Assembly: GCA_029961105.1 (NCBI GenBank)
Contig: JASBVO010000006.1
Coordinates: 166,185-230,184, forward strand
Source of the DNA: Micrococcus sp.
GTDB lineage: Bacteria; Actinomycetota; Actinomycetes; Actinomycetales; Micrococcaceae
Reading direction: 5' to 3'
DNA length: 64,000 bases
The translations under genes were made by a program, and so were the position numbers. Of this stretch, positions 38,020 to 47,516 are shown piece after piece. Numbering within the stretch: position 1 is the stretch's first letter; each line of letters begins with the position of its first letter. Under the pieces are notes generated by a model. The model saw only the letters and a list, made by a program, of their open reading frames with translations. It was not told where the DNA came from and ran no database searches.

Positions 38020-39321
38020 TCAGCGGTTCCGGGAGAACAGCATCCCCACGCAGCCGGCCGCCAGGGCCGTGAGCAGGGTCAGTGCCGCCGGCACGAGCGC
38101 CCAGAGGTCGCCCACGACACCCAACCCCACGCAAAACCCGCCCATGCACAGATAGGCGATCGCGAAGTACCGGCTCATCAGGGAGCCGGCCCGCGCCGGG
38201 TGGCGGCGCACGAGCTCGCCCATCTCCTGGGTGGCGCTCAAGTACGTGAAGCCATGCCCGACGCCGGCCCCCACCGAGGCGACCAGCGCCAGCCACACCT
38301 GCCCGGTCAGCAGCATCGCGGCGAAGCCGGCGATCCCCAGGATGACGAACGCGAAGCCGAGGCGCCGGGCCACGGGGTAGGCGACATCGCGGGACAGGAC
38401 CTGGACGAGGCCGGCCACGCCGAGGACGATGGCCACGATCCCACCCAGTGCAGTGAGGCTGTCCACCTCCAGTGCGGCGCCGATCAGTCCCGGCCCCACG
38501 GACTGGTACAGCCCGATCATCGACCAGCTGGTCGCGGCCGTCAGGCTGATCATCAGGTGGCTGCGCGGCTGAACGACTGCGGCCGGTGGTCCTCCTGCCG
38601 CTGGCTCCGCCATGCCGTCGGCCACCGGAGTCCGGCCCTCCGCCGCGGTGGCACCATCCGTGCCCGCGCCCGTGTCCGTGCCCGCGCCCGTGTCCGTGCC
38701 CCCGTCCGTGTCCGTGCTCCCGCCCGCGTTCCCGGACGCGAGCGCCCCGGGCGCTGCCGGCACGGCCCCGTGCACGATCAGCAGGACCAGCACGGCCACG
38801 AGCGCCAGCGCCACACCGATCATGGGGGCTGTGGTCCCCCCCGAGGCATCCGCCAGCACGCCCGCGACCAGCGGGCCCAGGCAGGCGCCGAGGATCGCCG
38901 TCAGCGTGACGAGCAGGGCGGTGTAGGTGCGTGGCCGCGGGGGGACGGCCTGGTACAGGGCGGCGCTGCTGGCGGTCATGACGACGCCGAGGGCCAGGCC
39001 CTGCACGGCGCGGGCCCCGATCAGTGTCACCGGGCCGGCGGCCACCGCGAGGGCCAGGGCGGCCAGCACGGACACGGCCACGGCCCAGACCATGAGCGTC
39101 CTCGGAGGAAACCGCAGCAACCAGCGACCCGTCAGGATGAGCCCCGGGATGAGCCCGGCGACGTAGACCGCGTAGACGAGGGTCTGGACGGTGGCGGGGA
39201 AGCCCATCTGCTCGCGCCAGGCGGCGTACAGCACGGTGGGGGCGTTGACAGCGGCGAACGCGATGAGCGCGGCGAGGAAACCGGTGATCCGGGGTACGGG
39301 GCGCGTCTCGGTCACCCCCAC
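38020..39321 (-). CDS. MFS transporter with repeat-containing central loop
   Basis: 12-TM profile; APTVLYAAWREQMGFPATVQTLVYAVYVAGLIPGLILTGRWLLRFPPRTLMVW; loop STDTDGGTDTGAGTDTGAGTDGAT. Confidence 0.88.
   Translation of the reverse strand: MGVTETRPVPRITGFLAALIAFAAVNAPTVLYAAWREQMGFPATVQTLVYAVYVAGLIPGLILTGRWLLRFPPRTLMVWAVAVSVLAALALAVAAGPVTLIGARAVQGLALGVVMTASSAALYQAVPPRPRTYTALLVTLTAILGACLGPLVAGVLADASGGTTAPMIGVALALVAVLVLLIVHGAVPAAPGALASGNAGGSTDTDGGTDTGAGTDTGAGTDGATAAEGRTPVADGMAEPAAGGPPAAVVQPRSHLMISLTAATSWSMIGLYQSVGPGLIGAALEVDSLTALGGIVAIVLGVAGLVQVLSRDVAYPVARRLGFAFVILGIAGFAAMLLTGQVWLALVASVGAGVGHGFTYLSATQEMGELVRRHPARAGSLMSRYFAIAYLCMGGFCVGLGVVGDLWALVPAALTLLTALAAGCVGMLFSRNR
38659..38726. repeat. 18-bp in-frame minisatellite (~3.8 units) inside MFS gene
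   Basis: cgtgcccgcgcccgtgtc / cgtgcccgcgcccgtgtc / cgtgcccccgtccgtgtc / cgtgctcccgcccg. Confidence 0.85.
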
Positions 39322-39443
39322 CCCTCTCCGGCCAGCGACCGTCCAGTCCTCCGCTTGGTCGGTCAGCCCGTCACGGGGACGGGCACGGCGACCCGCGCCG
39401 GCGCACCAAGCGCCCGGCGCTCCTTCGATGGTACTGCGGCCGG

Positions 39444-39812
39444 TCAGCCCTCCTTGCCCGGCTGGTCCGGCTCGGTCGCCTGGTCGTCCTCGACCATGAC
39501 GTACCGGTAGCCCTCCTGGAAGGGCTTGGGCGGGCTGGTATGGCGCTGGATGACGTCCTCATCACCCTCGACGTCCTCGCCGGCTGCCCGCCGGACGCTG
39601 GCCGGCGGCTCCTTGCCCTGCGTCCGGTACGCCGTGGCCACTCGCTGGGCCCGTTCCACCCGGAGCTGCTCGCGGGGGTTCAGGCCGGGCTGGCGGCTGG
39701 CCGGTCCGTACACGTCGTTGGCTGCGAAGCGGATCCGCCACAGGATCCGGTACCCCAGCGACAGGCCCGTGTTGTCCTTGACCAGGGGATGGCTCTTCTC
39801 GTACTCGTGCAT
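39444..39812 (-). CDS. hypothetical protein
   Basis: MHEYEKSHPLVKDNTGLSLGYRILWRIRFAANDVYGPASRQPGLNPREQLRVERAQRVATAYRTQG...; SD GGGAGG upstream, -10-like TAGACT at 39861-39866 (rc). Confidence 0.7.
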   Translation of the reverse strand: MHEYEKSHPLVKDNTGLSLGYRILWRIRFAANDVYGPASRQPGLNPREQLRVERAQRVATAYRTQGKEPPASVRRAAGEDVEGDEDVIQRHTSPPKPFQEGYRYVMVEDDQATEPDQPGKEG

Positions 39813-39832
39813 GACATGCCTCCCAGAGGACT

Positions 39833-39851
39833 GCCGTTGCGACGCAACGGC
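39833..39851. promoter_or_regulatory. perfect palindrome GCCGTTGCG-A-CGCAACGGC in the 5' region of the 39444..39812 gene
   Basis: 9-bp arms around one nucleotide, between -10-like hexamer and SD. Confidence 0.55.
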
Positions 39852-39952
39852 CGCACCTCCAGTCTAGATTCGGCATGGGGGAAGGTGAACGGCTGGCGAC
39901 CGTGGGCCGGCCGCGGCGCTCAGGACAGGCGGCGTTGCGGCGCGGCCACGCC

Positions 39953-40744
39953 TCAGGCCAGCGACAGCGCGAAGGACAGGGCGAAGCCGGCCGTGGTGCT
40001 CACGGCCACGGCCGGGCCGCCGTGTTCGTAGGCCTCCGGCATCAGGGTGTCGGCCAGTGAGGCGATGACGGCACCGGCGGCGAAGGCCAGTGGCAGGGAG
40101 ATCGTCTCGGGGTCGGTACGGGCCAGCGGGCCCGCGCCGACCACCACGGCCACCACCAGCAGCACGGCGCAGACCGTCCAGAGCAGGACGGCCTTCACCC
40201 GGGACATGCCCCGCTCGCGCATCGATGCCGCACCCACCAGGGATTCCGGCAGATTGGACACGAAGATGGCCGCGAGCAGGGCCAGGCCACCCGTGCCCTC
40301 CGAGAGCGAGACGCCCAGGGCCACGTTCTCCGGCACGCCGTCGAGGGTCACGGCGGCCAGCAGGGCCAGGCCGGCCGCGCCACTGGAGGATGAGGCCTGG
40401 GGCGCCTGGCCGTGTGCTGCGGCATCGGTGTCCAGTTTCGCGCTGCCCTGCTGCAGCTCGGCCTCCTCGGACGAGGAGCCGGGCTGCGCCCAGCGGTCGA
40501 GCAGCGCGCTCAGGACCGTGAACACCACGGCACCCACGAACAGGCCGATCACGGCCCGCCAGAGGCCGCCGCGCTCGTAGGAGTCCTCGAACAGCTCGAA
40601 GGTCAGTGCAGTGATCAGGGCCCCGGCAGCGAAGGAGAGCAGGATGGCCAGGAGGCGCTTGGGCAACTCGAAACGCACGCCGATCAGGGCGCCGATGACG
40701 AGGGCGCTGGAGGCGATGACGCCGAAGACGAGGGACTCGGCCAT
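39953..40744 (-). CDS. ZIP-family metal transporter
   Basis: ESLVFGVIASSALVIGALIGVRFELPKRLLAILLSFAAGALITALTFELFE; TLDGVPENVALGVSL; IFVSNLPESL. Confidence 0.88.
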   Translation of the reverse strand: MAESLVFGVIASSALVIGALIGVRFELPKRLLAILLSFAAGALITALTFELFEDSYERGGLWRAVIGLFVGAVVFTVLSALLDRWAQPGSSSEEAELQQGSAKLDTDAAAHGQAPQASSSSGAAGLALLAAVTLDGVPENVALGVSLSEGTGGLALLAAIFVSNLPESLVGAASMRERGMSRVKAVLLWTVCAVLLVVAVVVGAGPLARTDPETISLPLAFAAGAVIASLADTLMPEAYEHGGPAVAVSTTAGFALSFALSLA

Positions 40745-41052
40745 GGCTTGAGAGGGCTCAGACGGCCCGGTCGGGGCCGGCCTCGGTGGCCGTGGAGCCG
40801 GAAGGAATCTGCTCACTCATGACGCTCTCCTCATCGGGGTCTCCCGCTGCGGCGGGCCCATGCCCACTGCACGGAGGGCCATGATCCGCACCGGGCCGAC
40901 CACGTCTGCGGTGTGGACACAAGGCTTCCGGAGTGGCGTGCGGGTGGCAATGTCTGCGGCCCCGCGCCCCTTGTCCGTGAACCTGGGGTCTGCTTAGGAT
41001 CGACAGCACTCTGCAGGCCAAGGAAGTCCAGTACTCACGGGAGATGAGGACC

Positions 41053-41319
41053 ATGGCAGACCAAACGAGGGTGACCGATGACAGCGTGCAGGTTCGCCAA
41101 CTCAACCACTACCAGTTCAGTTTCCGCGCCGGGGACCAGAACAACGACGGGATGTGGACCCTTCAGTTGGTGCTCGACGAGGGTGCCTGGGAGGAGATCA
41201 TCACGGTGACCGCCGAGGACGCCGACGTCCTCCAGGAGCTGTTCGTCGCCAACAAGACGGTGTTCTACGACATCAAGCGGCGACTGTTCATGTTCGGCGT
41301 GAAGAAGCCCGGACACTGA
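41053..41319 (+). CDS. small conserved-looking hypothetical protein
   Basis: MADQTRVTDDSVQVRQLNHYQFSFRAGDQNNDGMWTLQLVLDEGAWEEIITVTAEDADVLQELFVANKTVFYDIKRRLFMFGVKKPGH. Confidence 0.7.
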   Translation: MADQTRVTDDSVQVRQLNHYQFSFRAGDQNNDGMWTLQLVLDEGAWEEIITVTAEDADVLQELFVANKTVFYDIKRRLFMFGVKKPGH

Positions 41320-41361
41320 GCCGGCGCACGCCGAGGCCGGGCGGCCGGTCCGCCCCGGATT

Positions 41362-42054
41362 TCACTCCGATTCCCCGCCGTCAGCGCCGGGTGGTCGGGG
41401 CACCAGGTACCGCACGAACCAGTCGCGGGCCAGCCGGGCAGCCTCCTCGAGGGTGCCGCGTTCCGGGAACAGGTGGGTGGCCCCCTCCACGACCTCCAGC
41501 CGGTGCTCACAGTGCAGTTGCGTCCGCGCACGGGCGTTGAGCTCCAGCACCTGGTGGTCCCGCCCGCCCACGATCAACAGCGTGGGGGCCCGGACCAGGT
41601 GCAGCCTCGGCGCCGCCAGGTCCGGCCGCCCTCCCCGGGAGACGACGGCGGCCACCCGCGCCCCGGGCTCGGCCGCCGCCCAGAGCGCGGCGCCTGCGCC
41701 GGTGCTGGCCCCGAAGAAGCCGACGGAAGAGGACATGGTCTCCGGTTGCTGGTGCACCCAGGCCTCGGCGAGGGTCAGCCGCTGGGCGAGCAGCGGGATG
41801 TCGAAGACGTTCCCGCGGTCGTCCGCCTCCTCCTCCGTGAGCAGGTCCAGGAGCAGCGTGCCCAGGCCGGCCTCCTGAAGCACCGAGGCGACATACCGGT
41901 TGCGCGTGCTGTGCCGGCTGCTGCCGCTGCCGTGGGCGAAGACGACCACCGGCACGCTCGACGCCGGCAGGTGGAAGTGGCCCTCGAGCCCTGCGGGCTC
42001 CGCGGGGATCAGCACGTCCCGGCCCGCACCCACCCTGTCCAGGGACTCCGCCAT
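41362..42054 (-). CDS. dienelactone-hydrolase-like alpha/beta hydrolase
   Basis: VPVVVFAHGSGSSRHSTRNRYVASVLQEAGLGTLLLDLLTEEE; GFFGASTGAGAAL; HLFPERGTLEEAARLARDWF. Confidence 0.88.
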   Translation of the reverse strand: MAESLDRVGAGRDVLIPAEPAGLEGHFHLPASSVPVVVFAHGSGSSRHSTRNRYVASVLQEAGLGTLLLDLLTEEEADDRGNVFDIPLLAQRLTLAEAWVHQQPETMSSSVGFFGASTGAGAALWAAAEPGARVAAVVSRGGRPDLAAPRLHLVRAPTLLIVGGRDHQVLELNARARTQLHCEHRLEVVEGATHLFPERGTLEEAARLARDWFVRYLVPRPPGADGGESE

Positions 42055-42190
42055 GGCTCCTGACCTTTCCCGCGGTGGCGCTACGCGGCCGGGATCCTGG
42101 ACGGACCGGCAGCCGCGCGCCGCCCGACGACTGTCCACGGTCAGCGTAGGACGCCCGGTCCGCAGCCGGGTAGGGGCGGGCAGCGGCTGA

Positions 42191-42922
42191 TCAGGCGCGT
42201 GGCGCGGAGCCGGCCGGCTTGGTCGCCCAGTGGATCGCCAGGGTGCCGAACAGGTGCGTCTCGTGGCCCACGTCCACGAACCCGGCGTCCTCGAGCAGCT
42301 CCTGGATCTGTGCCGGGGTCTTGAAGCCCCGGCTGGTGGCCGAGAGGTATTCGTAGGCGGCGGAGTCACCGGTGATCATCCGGGACAGCCGGGGCACCAC
42401 GTGCTTGATGTAGGCGGTGGAGAAGGGCTTGATGATGTTCTCCGGGGCCGGGGACGTCTCCAGCGCCACCATCCGGCCGCCGGGCTTCAGCACCCTGAAC
42501 TGCTCGGCCAGGGTGGTGGGGATGTCCGCCACGTTGCGCAGCAGGTAGCCGTGGGTGACGGCGTCGAAGGTCTCGTCCGCGAAGGGCAGGTCCATGGCGT
42601 CCGCCTCGACCCAGGTGATCTGGTCGCCGCCGGGCCGTGCCCTGCCGACCTCCATCATCTCGGGGGCGAAGTCCGCCCCGGTGATCCTGGCCCCGTAGTG
42701 GGAGCGCAGCACCTGAAGCGCGATGTCCCCCGTGCCGGTGGCCAGGTCCAGCACGACCGGGGCGTCCGGAAGCTCCGCCCGTTCCACCGTCCGCCGCACG
42801 AACCGGGGCTCCTGCCCCCACGTCATGACGAGGTTCATCAGGTCATAGCGGCCGGCGATGCCGTCGAACATGGAGGAGACCTGGGCGCCGTGGTCGTCAG
42901 GGGCGGGATGCTGGGTGTTCAC
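42191..42922 (-). CDS. demethylmenaquinone methyltransferase (UbiE/MenG family)
   Basis: VSSMFDGIAGRYDLMNLVMTWGQEPRFVRRTV; VLDLATGTGDIALQVL; DAVTHGYLLRNVADIPTTLAEQFRVLKPGGRMVALE. Confidence 0.9.
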   Translation of the reverse strand: MNTQHPAPDDHGAQVSSMFDGIAGRYDLMNLVMTWGQEPRFVRRTVERAELPDAPVVLDLATGTGDIALQVLRSHYGARITGADFAPEMMEVGRARPGGDQITWVEADAMDLPFADETFDAVTHGYLLRNVADIPTTLAEQFRVLKPGGRMVALETSPAPENIIKPFSTAYIKHVVPRLSRMITGDSAAYEYLSATSRGFKTPAQIQELLEDAGFVDVGHETHLFGTLAIHWATKPAGSAPRA

Positions 42923-43107
42923 CCGCCCCACGCTAGTCGCTCCGCCGCGGACAGGCGTCCCGCGTCCCGGCCGCACCGCAGGCCGACGCACGGGTACCCA
43001 GTGCCACGCCGGCCCCGGAAGAGGAAGGCGACCGGCGTGGTCACTGGCGTGTCCACCATGGACCCAACCACGTGGCGAAGCCCCGCACGGCTCCTTGCGC
43101 CACCAGG

Positions 43108-43126
43108 TAAGGCTAGGCTAACCTCC
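43108..43126. promoter_or_regulatory. IdeR/DtxR-type iron box
   Basis: TAAGGCTAGGCTAACCTCC, 15/19 to TTAGGTTAGGCTAACCTAA, upstream of siderophore ABC operon. Confidence 0.75.
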
Positions 43127-43256
43127 CGAAATTAGGCAATAGCGATGTTGGCAAATGATCCGGTCGGGTCTCCGGCACCATCGTCGCCCACCGGTTCCAC
43201 ACCTCGTTGCCGGTCCGTCCGCAGGCCCGCCTGTGACTTCCGAAAGGCCACCTGAA

Positions 43257-44369
43257 GTGACCTCTTCCTCCCCCTTGCCCGTTCCCCGGCACGCCGGACC
43301 CACTCGTCGTCGGGCGCTGACGCTCGGCTCGGTCGCCCTCGGAGCCATGCTGCTGGCCGGCTGCTCCACCGGCCCGGCCGGCGGCTCGGGCGAGGGGAGC
43401 TCACCCGCCGCCTCCGCCTCCGATGCCAGCGGGGCCGCGGCGAGCTTCCCGCGCACCATCGAGCACGCCTTCGGCACCACCGAGATTCCGGAGCAGCCCG
43501 AGCGCGTGGCCACCGTCTCCTGGGTGAACCAGGACATCGCGCTGGCCCTGGGCGTGGCCCCGGTCGGCGTGGCGGCCACGGAGTACGGCGGGAACGAGAA
43601 CCAGTCCACGGACTGGTTCGACGCCGCCCTGGAGGAGCAGGGCGCGGAGGCCCCCGAACAGTACTCGGAGTCGGACGGGATCGACTTCGAGGCCATCGCC
43701 GCGACCGAGCCCGACGTGATCCTGGCGACCTACTCCGGCATCGACCAGGAGCAGTATGACAAGCTCTCCGAGATCGCCCCGGTCGTGGCCTACCCCGAGG
43801 GCACCGCGCCCTTCGGCACCCCCTGGCAGGACTCCACCCGGATCATCGGCGAGGCCCTCGGCAAGGAGGACGCGGCCGAACAGGTCGTGGCCGACGTCGA
43901 GGCGCAGATGGCCGAGGCCGCCGAGGCCCACCCCGAACTGGCCGGCACCACCTTCCTCTACGGGACCGTGGACCCGGCCGCGGCGGACCAGGTCTACCTG
44001 TTCACCGCCACGGACAACCGCCCGAAGTTCCTCTCCGCCCTCGGCATGGAACTGGCCCCCGTGGTCGCCGAGAACGAGGACGCCGAGGACGCCTTCTTCC
44101 TGACCTGGTCCCCGGAGCGCGCCGACGAGCTCGACTCGGACATCTTCGTCTCCTCCGCCACGGACGCGTCCGTGGGCGAGGCCATCAAGGCCGACCCGCT
44201 GCTGGGCTCCATCCCGGCGGTGCAGGACGGGACCCTGGTCCTGCAGACCGACGAGCAGGAGGTGCTGTCCATCTCGGCGGCCTCCCCGCTGTCCATCCCG
44301 TGGGCCCTGGAGAACGCCCTGCCGAAGATCTCCGAGGCGGCGCAGAAGGCGGGCGGCTCCGCTGAGTAG
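43257..44369 (+). CDS. iron-siderophore ABC transporter substrate-binding lipoprotein
   Basis: Lipobox LLAGCS; FPRTIEHAFGTTEIPEQPERVATVSWVNQDIALALGVAPVGVAATEYGG; GTG start. Confidence 0.92.
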   Translation: MTSSSPLPVPRHAGPTRRRALTLGSVALGAMLLAGCSTGPAGGSGEGSSPAASASDASGAAASFPRTIEHAFGTTEIPEQPERVATVSWVNQDIALALGVAPVGVAATEYGGNENQSTDWFDAALEEQGAEAPEQYSESDGIDFEAIAATEPDVILATYSGIDQEQYDKLSEIAPVVAYPEGTAPFGTPWQDSTRIIGEALGKEDAAEQVVADVEAQMAEAAEAHPELAGTTFLYGTVDPAAADQVYLFTATDNRPKFLSALGMELAPVVAENEDAEDAFFLTWSPERADELDSDIFVSSATDASVGEAIKADPLLGSIPAVQDGTLVLQTDEQEVLSISAASPLSIPWALENALPKISEAAQKAGGSAE

Positions 44370-44396
44370 TCACCTGGAGTCCCGGCGGGGTGCGGC

Positions 44397-45476
44397 GTGA
44401 GCCTCGCCCCGGCCCGGGTGCCGCGCGTCCCGGCACCCCGGACGGCACGGCGGCGGCCGGTCACCTTCCTGGTGGTCCCCGCCTTCGTGCTGGCGCTGGC
44501 GTGCGTGGCGGCCCTGGCCCTCGGGGCCCGGTCCGTGGCCCCCGCCACCACACTGGACACCCTGGGCGCGTTCCTCACCGGCGCCGGTGCCGCCCCCGGG
44601 GACATCGACGCCGCCGCGGTGCTCTCCCGCATTCCCCGCACCGTGACCGCGGTGCTGGTCGGCGCGGCGCTGGCGGTGTCCGGGGTGGCCCTGCAGGGCG
44701 CCACCCGCAACCCGCTGGGCGACTCCGGCCTGCTGGGCCTGACCGCCGGGGCCTCGCTGGCCGTGGCCGTCGGGCTCGGCGTGGGGTTGCCCTCCGGGCT
44801 GGCGACCGCCGTGGTGCTGGCGATCCTCGGCACGGTGCTGGCCGCCGTCGTGGTCTATGCGGTGGCCGCGACCGCCTCCCGGCTGGGCGCCGGCACCGAC
44901 TCCGCCCCCGGCCCGCTGTCCCTGGTGCTGGCCGGCGCCGCCGTCACGGCCGGCTGCACCGCGGCCACGAGCGCCCTGCTGATCCTCTCCCCCGCAGTGC
45001 TCGAGCGCTTCCGGTTCTGGACGGTCGGCTCGGTGGCGCGCACCTCCCTGGAGGACGCCGCCTGGCTGGCGCCGGTCATCGCCGCCGGCATCCTCCTGGT
45101 GCTGGCGGCCGCCCCCGGCCTGGACGCCCTGGCCCTCGGCGATGAGCTCGCCCACGGCCTGGGGTCCCGCCCCGAGCGGCTACGGCTGACGCTGCTGGGC
45201 GCCACCGTGCTGCTGACCGCCGCGGCCACCGCCCTGGCCGGGCCCGTGGTGTTCGTCGGCCTGCTCGTCCCCCATGCCCTGCGCCGGTTCCGGCCGGCGT
45301 CCACCCGCGTGCTCGTGCTCGGCTGCGCCCTGTGGGGCGCGGTGCTGCTGGTGGCCGCCGACCTGGCCGGCCGGCTGGTGATCGCCCCGCAGGAGATCCA
45401 CGTGGGCGTCACCACCGTGCTGATCGGCGTGCCCGTGCTGCTGGTGCTGCTCCGGCGCAAGGCGGTGTCCCTGTGA
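44397..45476 (+). CDS. FecCD-family iron-siderophore ABC permease
   Basis: RIPRTVTAVLVGAALAVSGVALQGATRNPLGDSGLLGLTAGASLAV. Confidence 0.93.
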   Translation: MSLAPARVPRVPAPRTARRRPVTFLVVPAFVLALACVAALALGARSVAPATTLDTLGAFLTGAGAAPGDIDAAAVLSRIPRTVTAVLVGAALAVSGVALQGATRNPLGDSGLLGLTAGASLAVAVGLGVGLPSGLATAVVLAILGTVLAAVVVYAVAATASRLGAGTDSAPGPLSLVLAGAAVTAGCTAATSALLILSPAVLERFRFWTVGSVARTSLEDAAWLAPVIAAGILLVLAAAPGLDALALGDELAHGLGSRPERLRLTLLGATVLLTAAATALAGPVVFVGLLVPHALRRFRPASTRVLVLGCALWGAVLLVAADLAGRLVIAPQEIHVGVTTVLIGVPVLLVLLRRKAVSL

Positions 45477-46612
45477 GCGCGCCGGCTCGTCCGGCCGCCC
45501 CCGCCCCGGCCGACCTGCCCGCTGCGGCGCCCGTGGCGGTGGCCGCCGTCCGTTCCCTGCAGTCCGGGTCCCGACGCCGGCTGCTCGCCGTCACCTGCAG
45601 CCTCGCCGTGGCCCTGGTGCTGGCGATGGGGGTGCGCGTGCTGCTGGGCGCATACACCGTCACCATCCCCGACTTCGTGGCGATCCTGGGCGGTGAGACC
45701 ATTCCCGGGGCCTCGTTCATCGTGCTGCAGGAGAAGCTGCCTCGGGCCGTGGCCGGTGCCCTGGCCGGTGCCGGGTTCGGCGCCGCGGGGGCGCTGTTCC
45801 GGCGGACCCTGCGCAACCCGCTGGCGAGCCCGGACATCCTGGGCGTGACCCAGGGAGCCGCGGTGGCCGCCGTCGGGATGCTGGTCCTCGATGCGGGGGC
45901 CGGCGGCGGGGCAGTCATGGCGGCGGCCGCCCTGGCCGGCGGCCTGGCGGCGACCGCGGTGGTGCTCGGCTTCTCCACGGCGGGGCGGTCCGGTGGACGC
46001 CTGGGCGCCGGCACCCCGGGCGGGTCCGGCGGGCTGGCCGGCGCCCTGGGCGGTACGGCGTTCATCGTGGCGGGCATCGCCGTGGCCACCCTGTGCCAGG
46101 CCGTGCTGTCCGGGGCGATGCTCTCCCTGAACCAGCACGACCTGCAGTCCGCGGCGATCTGGACGGCGGGATCGCTCAATGCGGTGACGTGGGAGCGGAT
46201 CGCGGTGCTGGCCGTCCTGCTGGTGGTGCTGCTGCCGGCCGGCGGGACGCTGCACGCGCATCTGGCCCCGGCCGACCTGGGCGGGGAACTGGCCCACGGC
46301 CTGGGGTCCCGGCCGGGCCGCACCGGGCTGGGGGCGCTGGCCGTCGGCGCGCTGCTGGCCGCGGCGGCCACCGCCGCCACCGGGCCGCTGGCCTTCGTGG
46401 CCCTGCTGTCCACGCCGGTGGCCCGCGGGCTGACCGGCGGACGCCCCTCCCTGCCGGTCGCCGCCCTGTGCGGCGCGGTGATCGTGGTGGTGGCGGACTT
46501 CCTGGCCGCCGAGGCGTTCGGCGGGGCTCGGTTGCCGACGGGCGTACTGACCGGAGCGGCCGGCGCGCCGTTGATGCTGTGGCTGCTGGTGCGGTCCGGA
46601 CGGAGGAGCTGA
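45473..46612 (+). CDS. FecCD-family iron-siderophore ABC permease
   Basis: GTGA overlap; KLPRAVAGALAGAGFGAAGALFRRTLRNPLASPDILGVTQGAAVA. Confidence 0.93.
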   Translation: MSAPARPAAPAPADLPAAAPVAVAAVRSLQSGSRRRLLAVTCSLAVALVLAMGVRVLLGAYTVTIPDFVAILGGETIPGASFIVLQEKLPRAVAGALAGAGFGAAGALFRRTLRNPLASPDILGVTQGAAVAAVGMLVLDAGAGGGAVMAAAALAGGLAATAVVLGFSTAGRSGGRLGAGTPGGSGGLAGALGGTAFIVAGIAVATLCQAVLSGAMLSLNQHDLQSAAIWTAGSLNAVTWERIAVLAVLLVVLLPAGGTLHAHLAPADLGGELAHGLGSRPGRTGLGALAVGALLAAAATAATGPLAFVALLSTPVARGLTGGRPSLPVAALCGAVIVVVADFLAAEAFGGARLPTGVLTGAAGAPLMLWLLVRSGRRS

Positions 46613-47512
46613 ATGAACACGGAATCTGGAGAGCATCCCGGGGCCGGCACCGCCGACCGGACCGGGACGGGCCCGGTGGCGGCCGAGGGCCCCGCGCCGG
46701 CGATCCGCCTGCGCGGGGTGACGCTGGGCTACGGCGACCGCGTGGTGGTCGGCCCGGGCGAGCCCCTGGACCTGGACCTGCCCGCCGGCCGGACCACGGC
46801 GATCATCGGGGCCAACGGTTGCGGCAAGTCGACCCTGCTGCGCGGACTGACCCGCCAGTTGCCGTTGCTGACCGGCACCCTCGAGGTGCTCGGCCGGTCC
46901 GTGGACCGCTGGCCCGCCCGTAGCTATGCCCGCACCGTGGCCCTGCTGCCCCAGTCGCCCGTGGCCCCGGACGGGATGACCGTGGAACAACTGGTGGACC
47001 GCGGGAGGCACCCGCACCGCGGCTGGTTCGGCGCCCGGACGGCCGCCGACACCGAGGCCATCGCCCGGGCCCTGGAATTGACGGACCTCGTGGACCTGGC
47101 CGGCACCGACGTCTCCGAGCTCTCCGGCGGCCAGCGCCAGCGCGCCTGGCTGGCCCTGGTACTGGCCCAGCAGACCCCCGTGGTGCTGCTCGACGAACCG
47201 ACGAGCTACCTGGACCTGTCCCACCAGGTCGAGCTCATGGACCTGGTGCGCTCGCTGCCGGACTCCACGGCGGCCGGGAGGCGGGCCACCGTGGTGGCAG
47301 TGCTGCACGAGCTGAACCTCGCCGCCCGCAGCGCCGACCACATCGTGGCCATGGCCGGCGGCCAGGTCGTGGCGGCGGGTCCACCGGGCCAGGTGATGAC
47401 CCCCGCGCTCCTGGAGGAGGTCTACGGGCTGGACGCCGACGTCGTTCCCGATCCGCTGCTGGGGCACCCGGTGGTGCTGCCGCGGACGCCGGCCGACCGG
47501 CTGGAGGGCTGA
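46613..47512 (+). CDS. iron-siderophore ABC ATP-binding protein (FecE/FepC type)
   Basis: IGANGCGKSTLLRGLTRQLP; VSELSGGQRQRAWLALVLAQQTPVVLLDEPTSYLDL. Confidence 0.94.
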   Translation: MNTESGEHPGAGTADRTGTGPVAAEGPAPAIRLRGVTLGYGDRVVVGPGEPLDLDLPAGRTTAIIGANGCGKSTLLRGLTRQLPLLTGTLEVLGRSVDRWPARSYARTVALLPQSPVAPDGMTVEQLVDRGRHPHRGWFGARTAADTEAIARALELTDLVDLAGTDVSELSGGQRQRAWLALVLAQQTPVVLLDEPTSYLDLSHQVELMDLVRSLPDSTAAGRRATVVAVLHELNLAARSADHIVAMAGGQVVAAGPPGQVMTPALLEEVYGLDADVVPDPLLGHPVVLPRTPADRLEG

Positions 47513-47516
47513 GGGC

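Noticed and set aside
38659-38726. Tandem repeats in the MFS gene considered as a regulatory array
   Set aside because: Entirely inside an intact ORF, period 18 (multiple of 3), so treated as a coding minisatellite.
44855-47467. 870-aa minus-strand ORF across the siderophore ABC genes
   Set aside because: Antisense shadow ORF; plus-strand FecCD and ATPase motifs are unambiguous.
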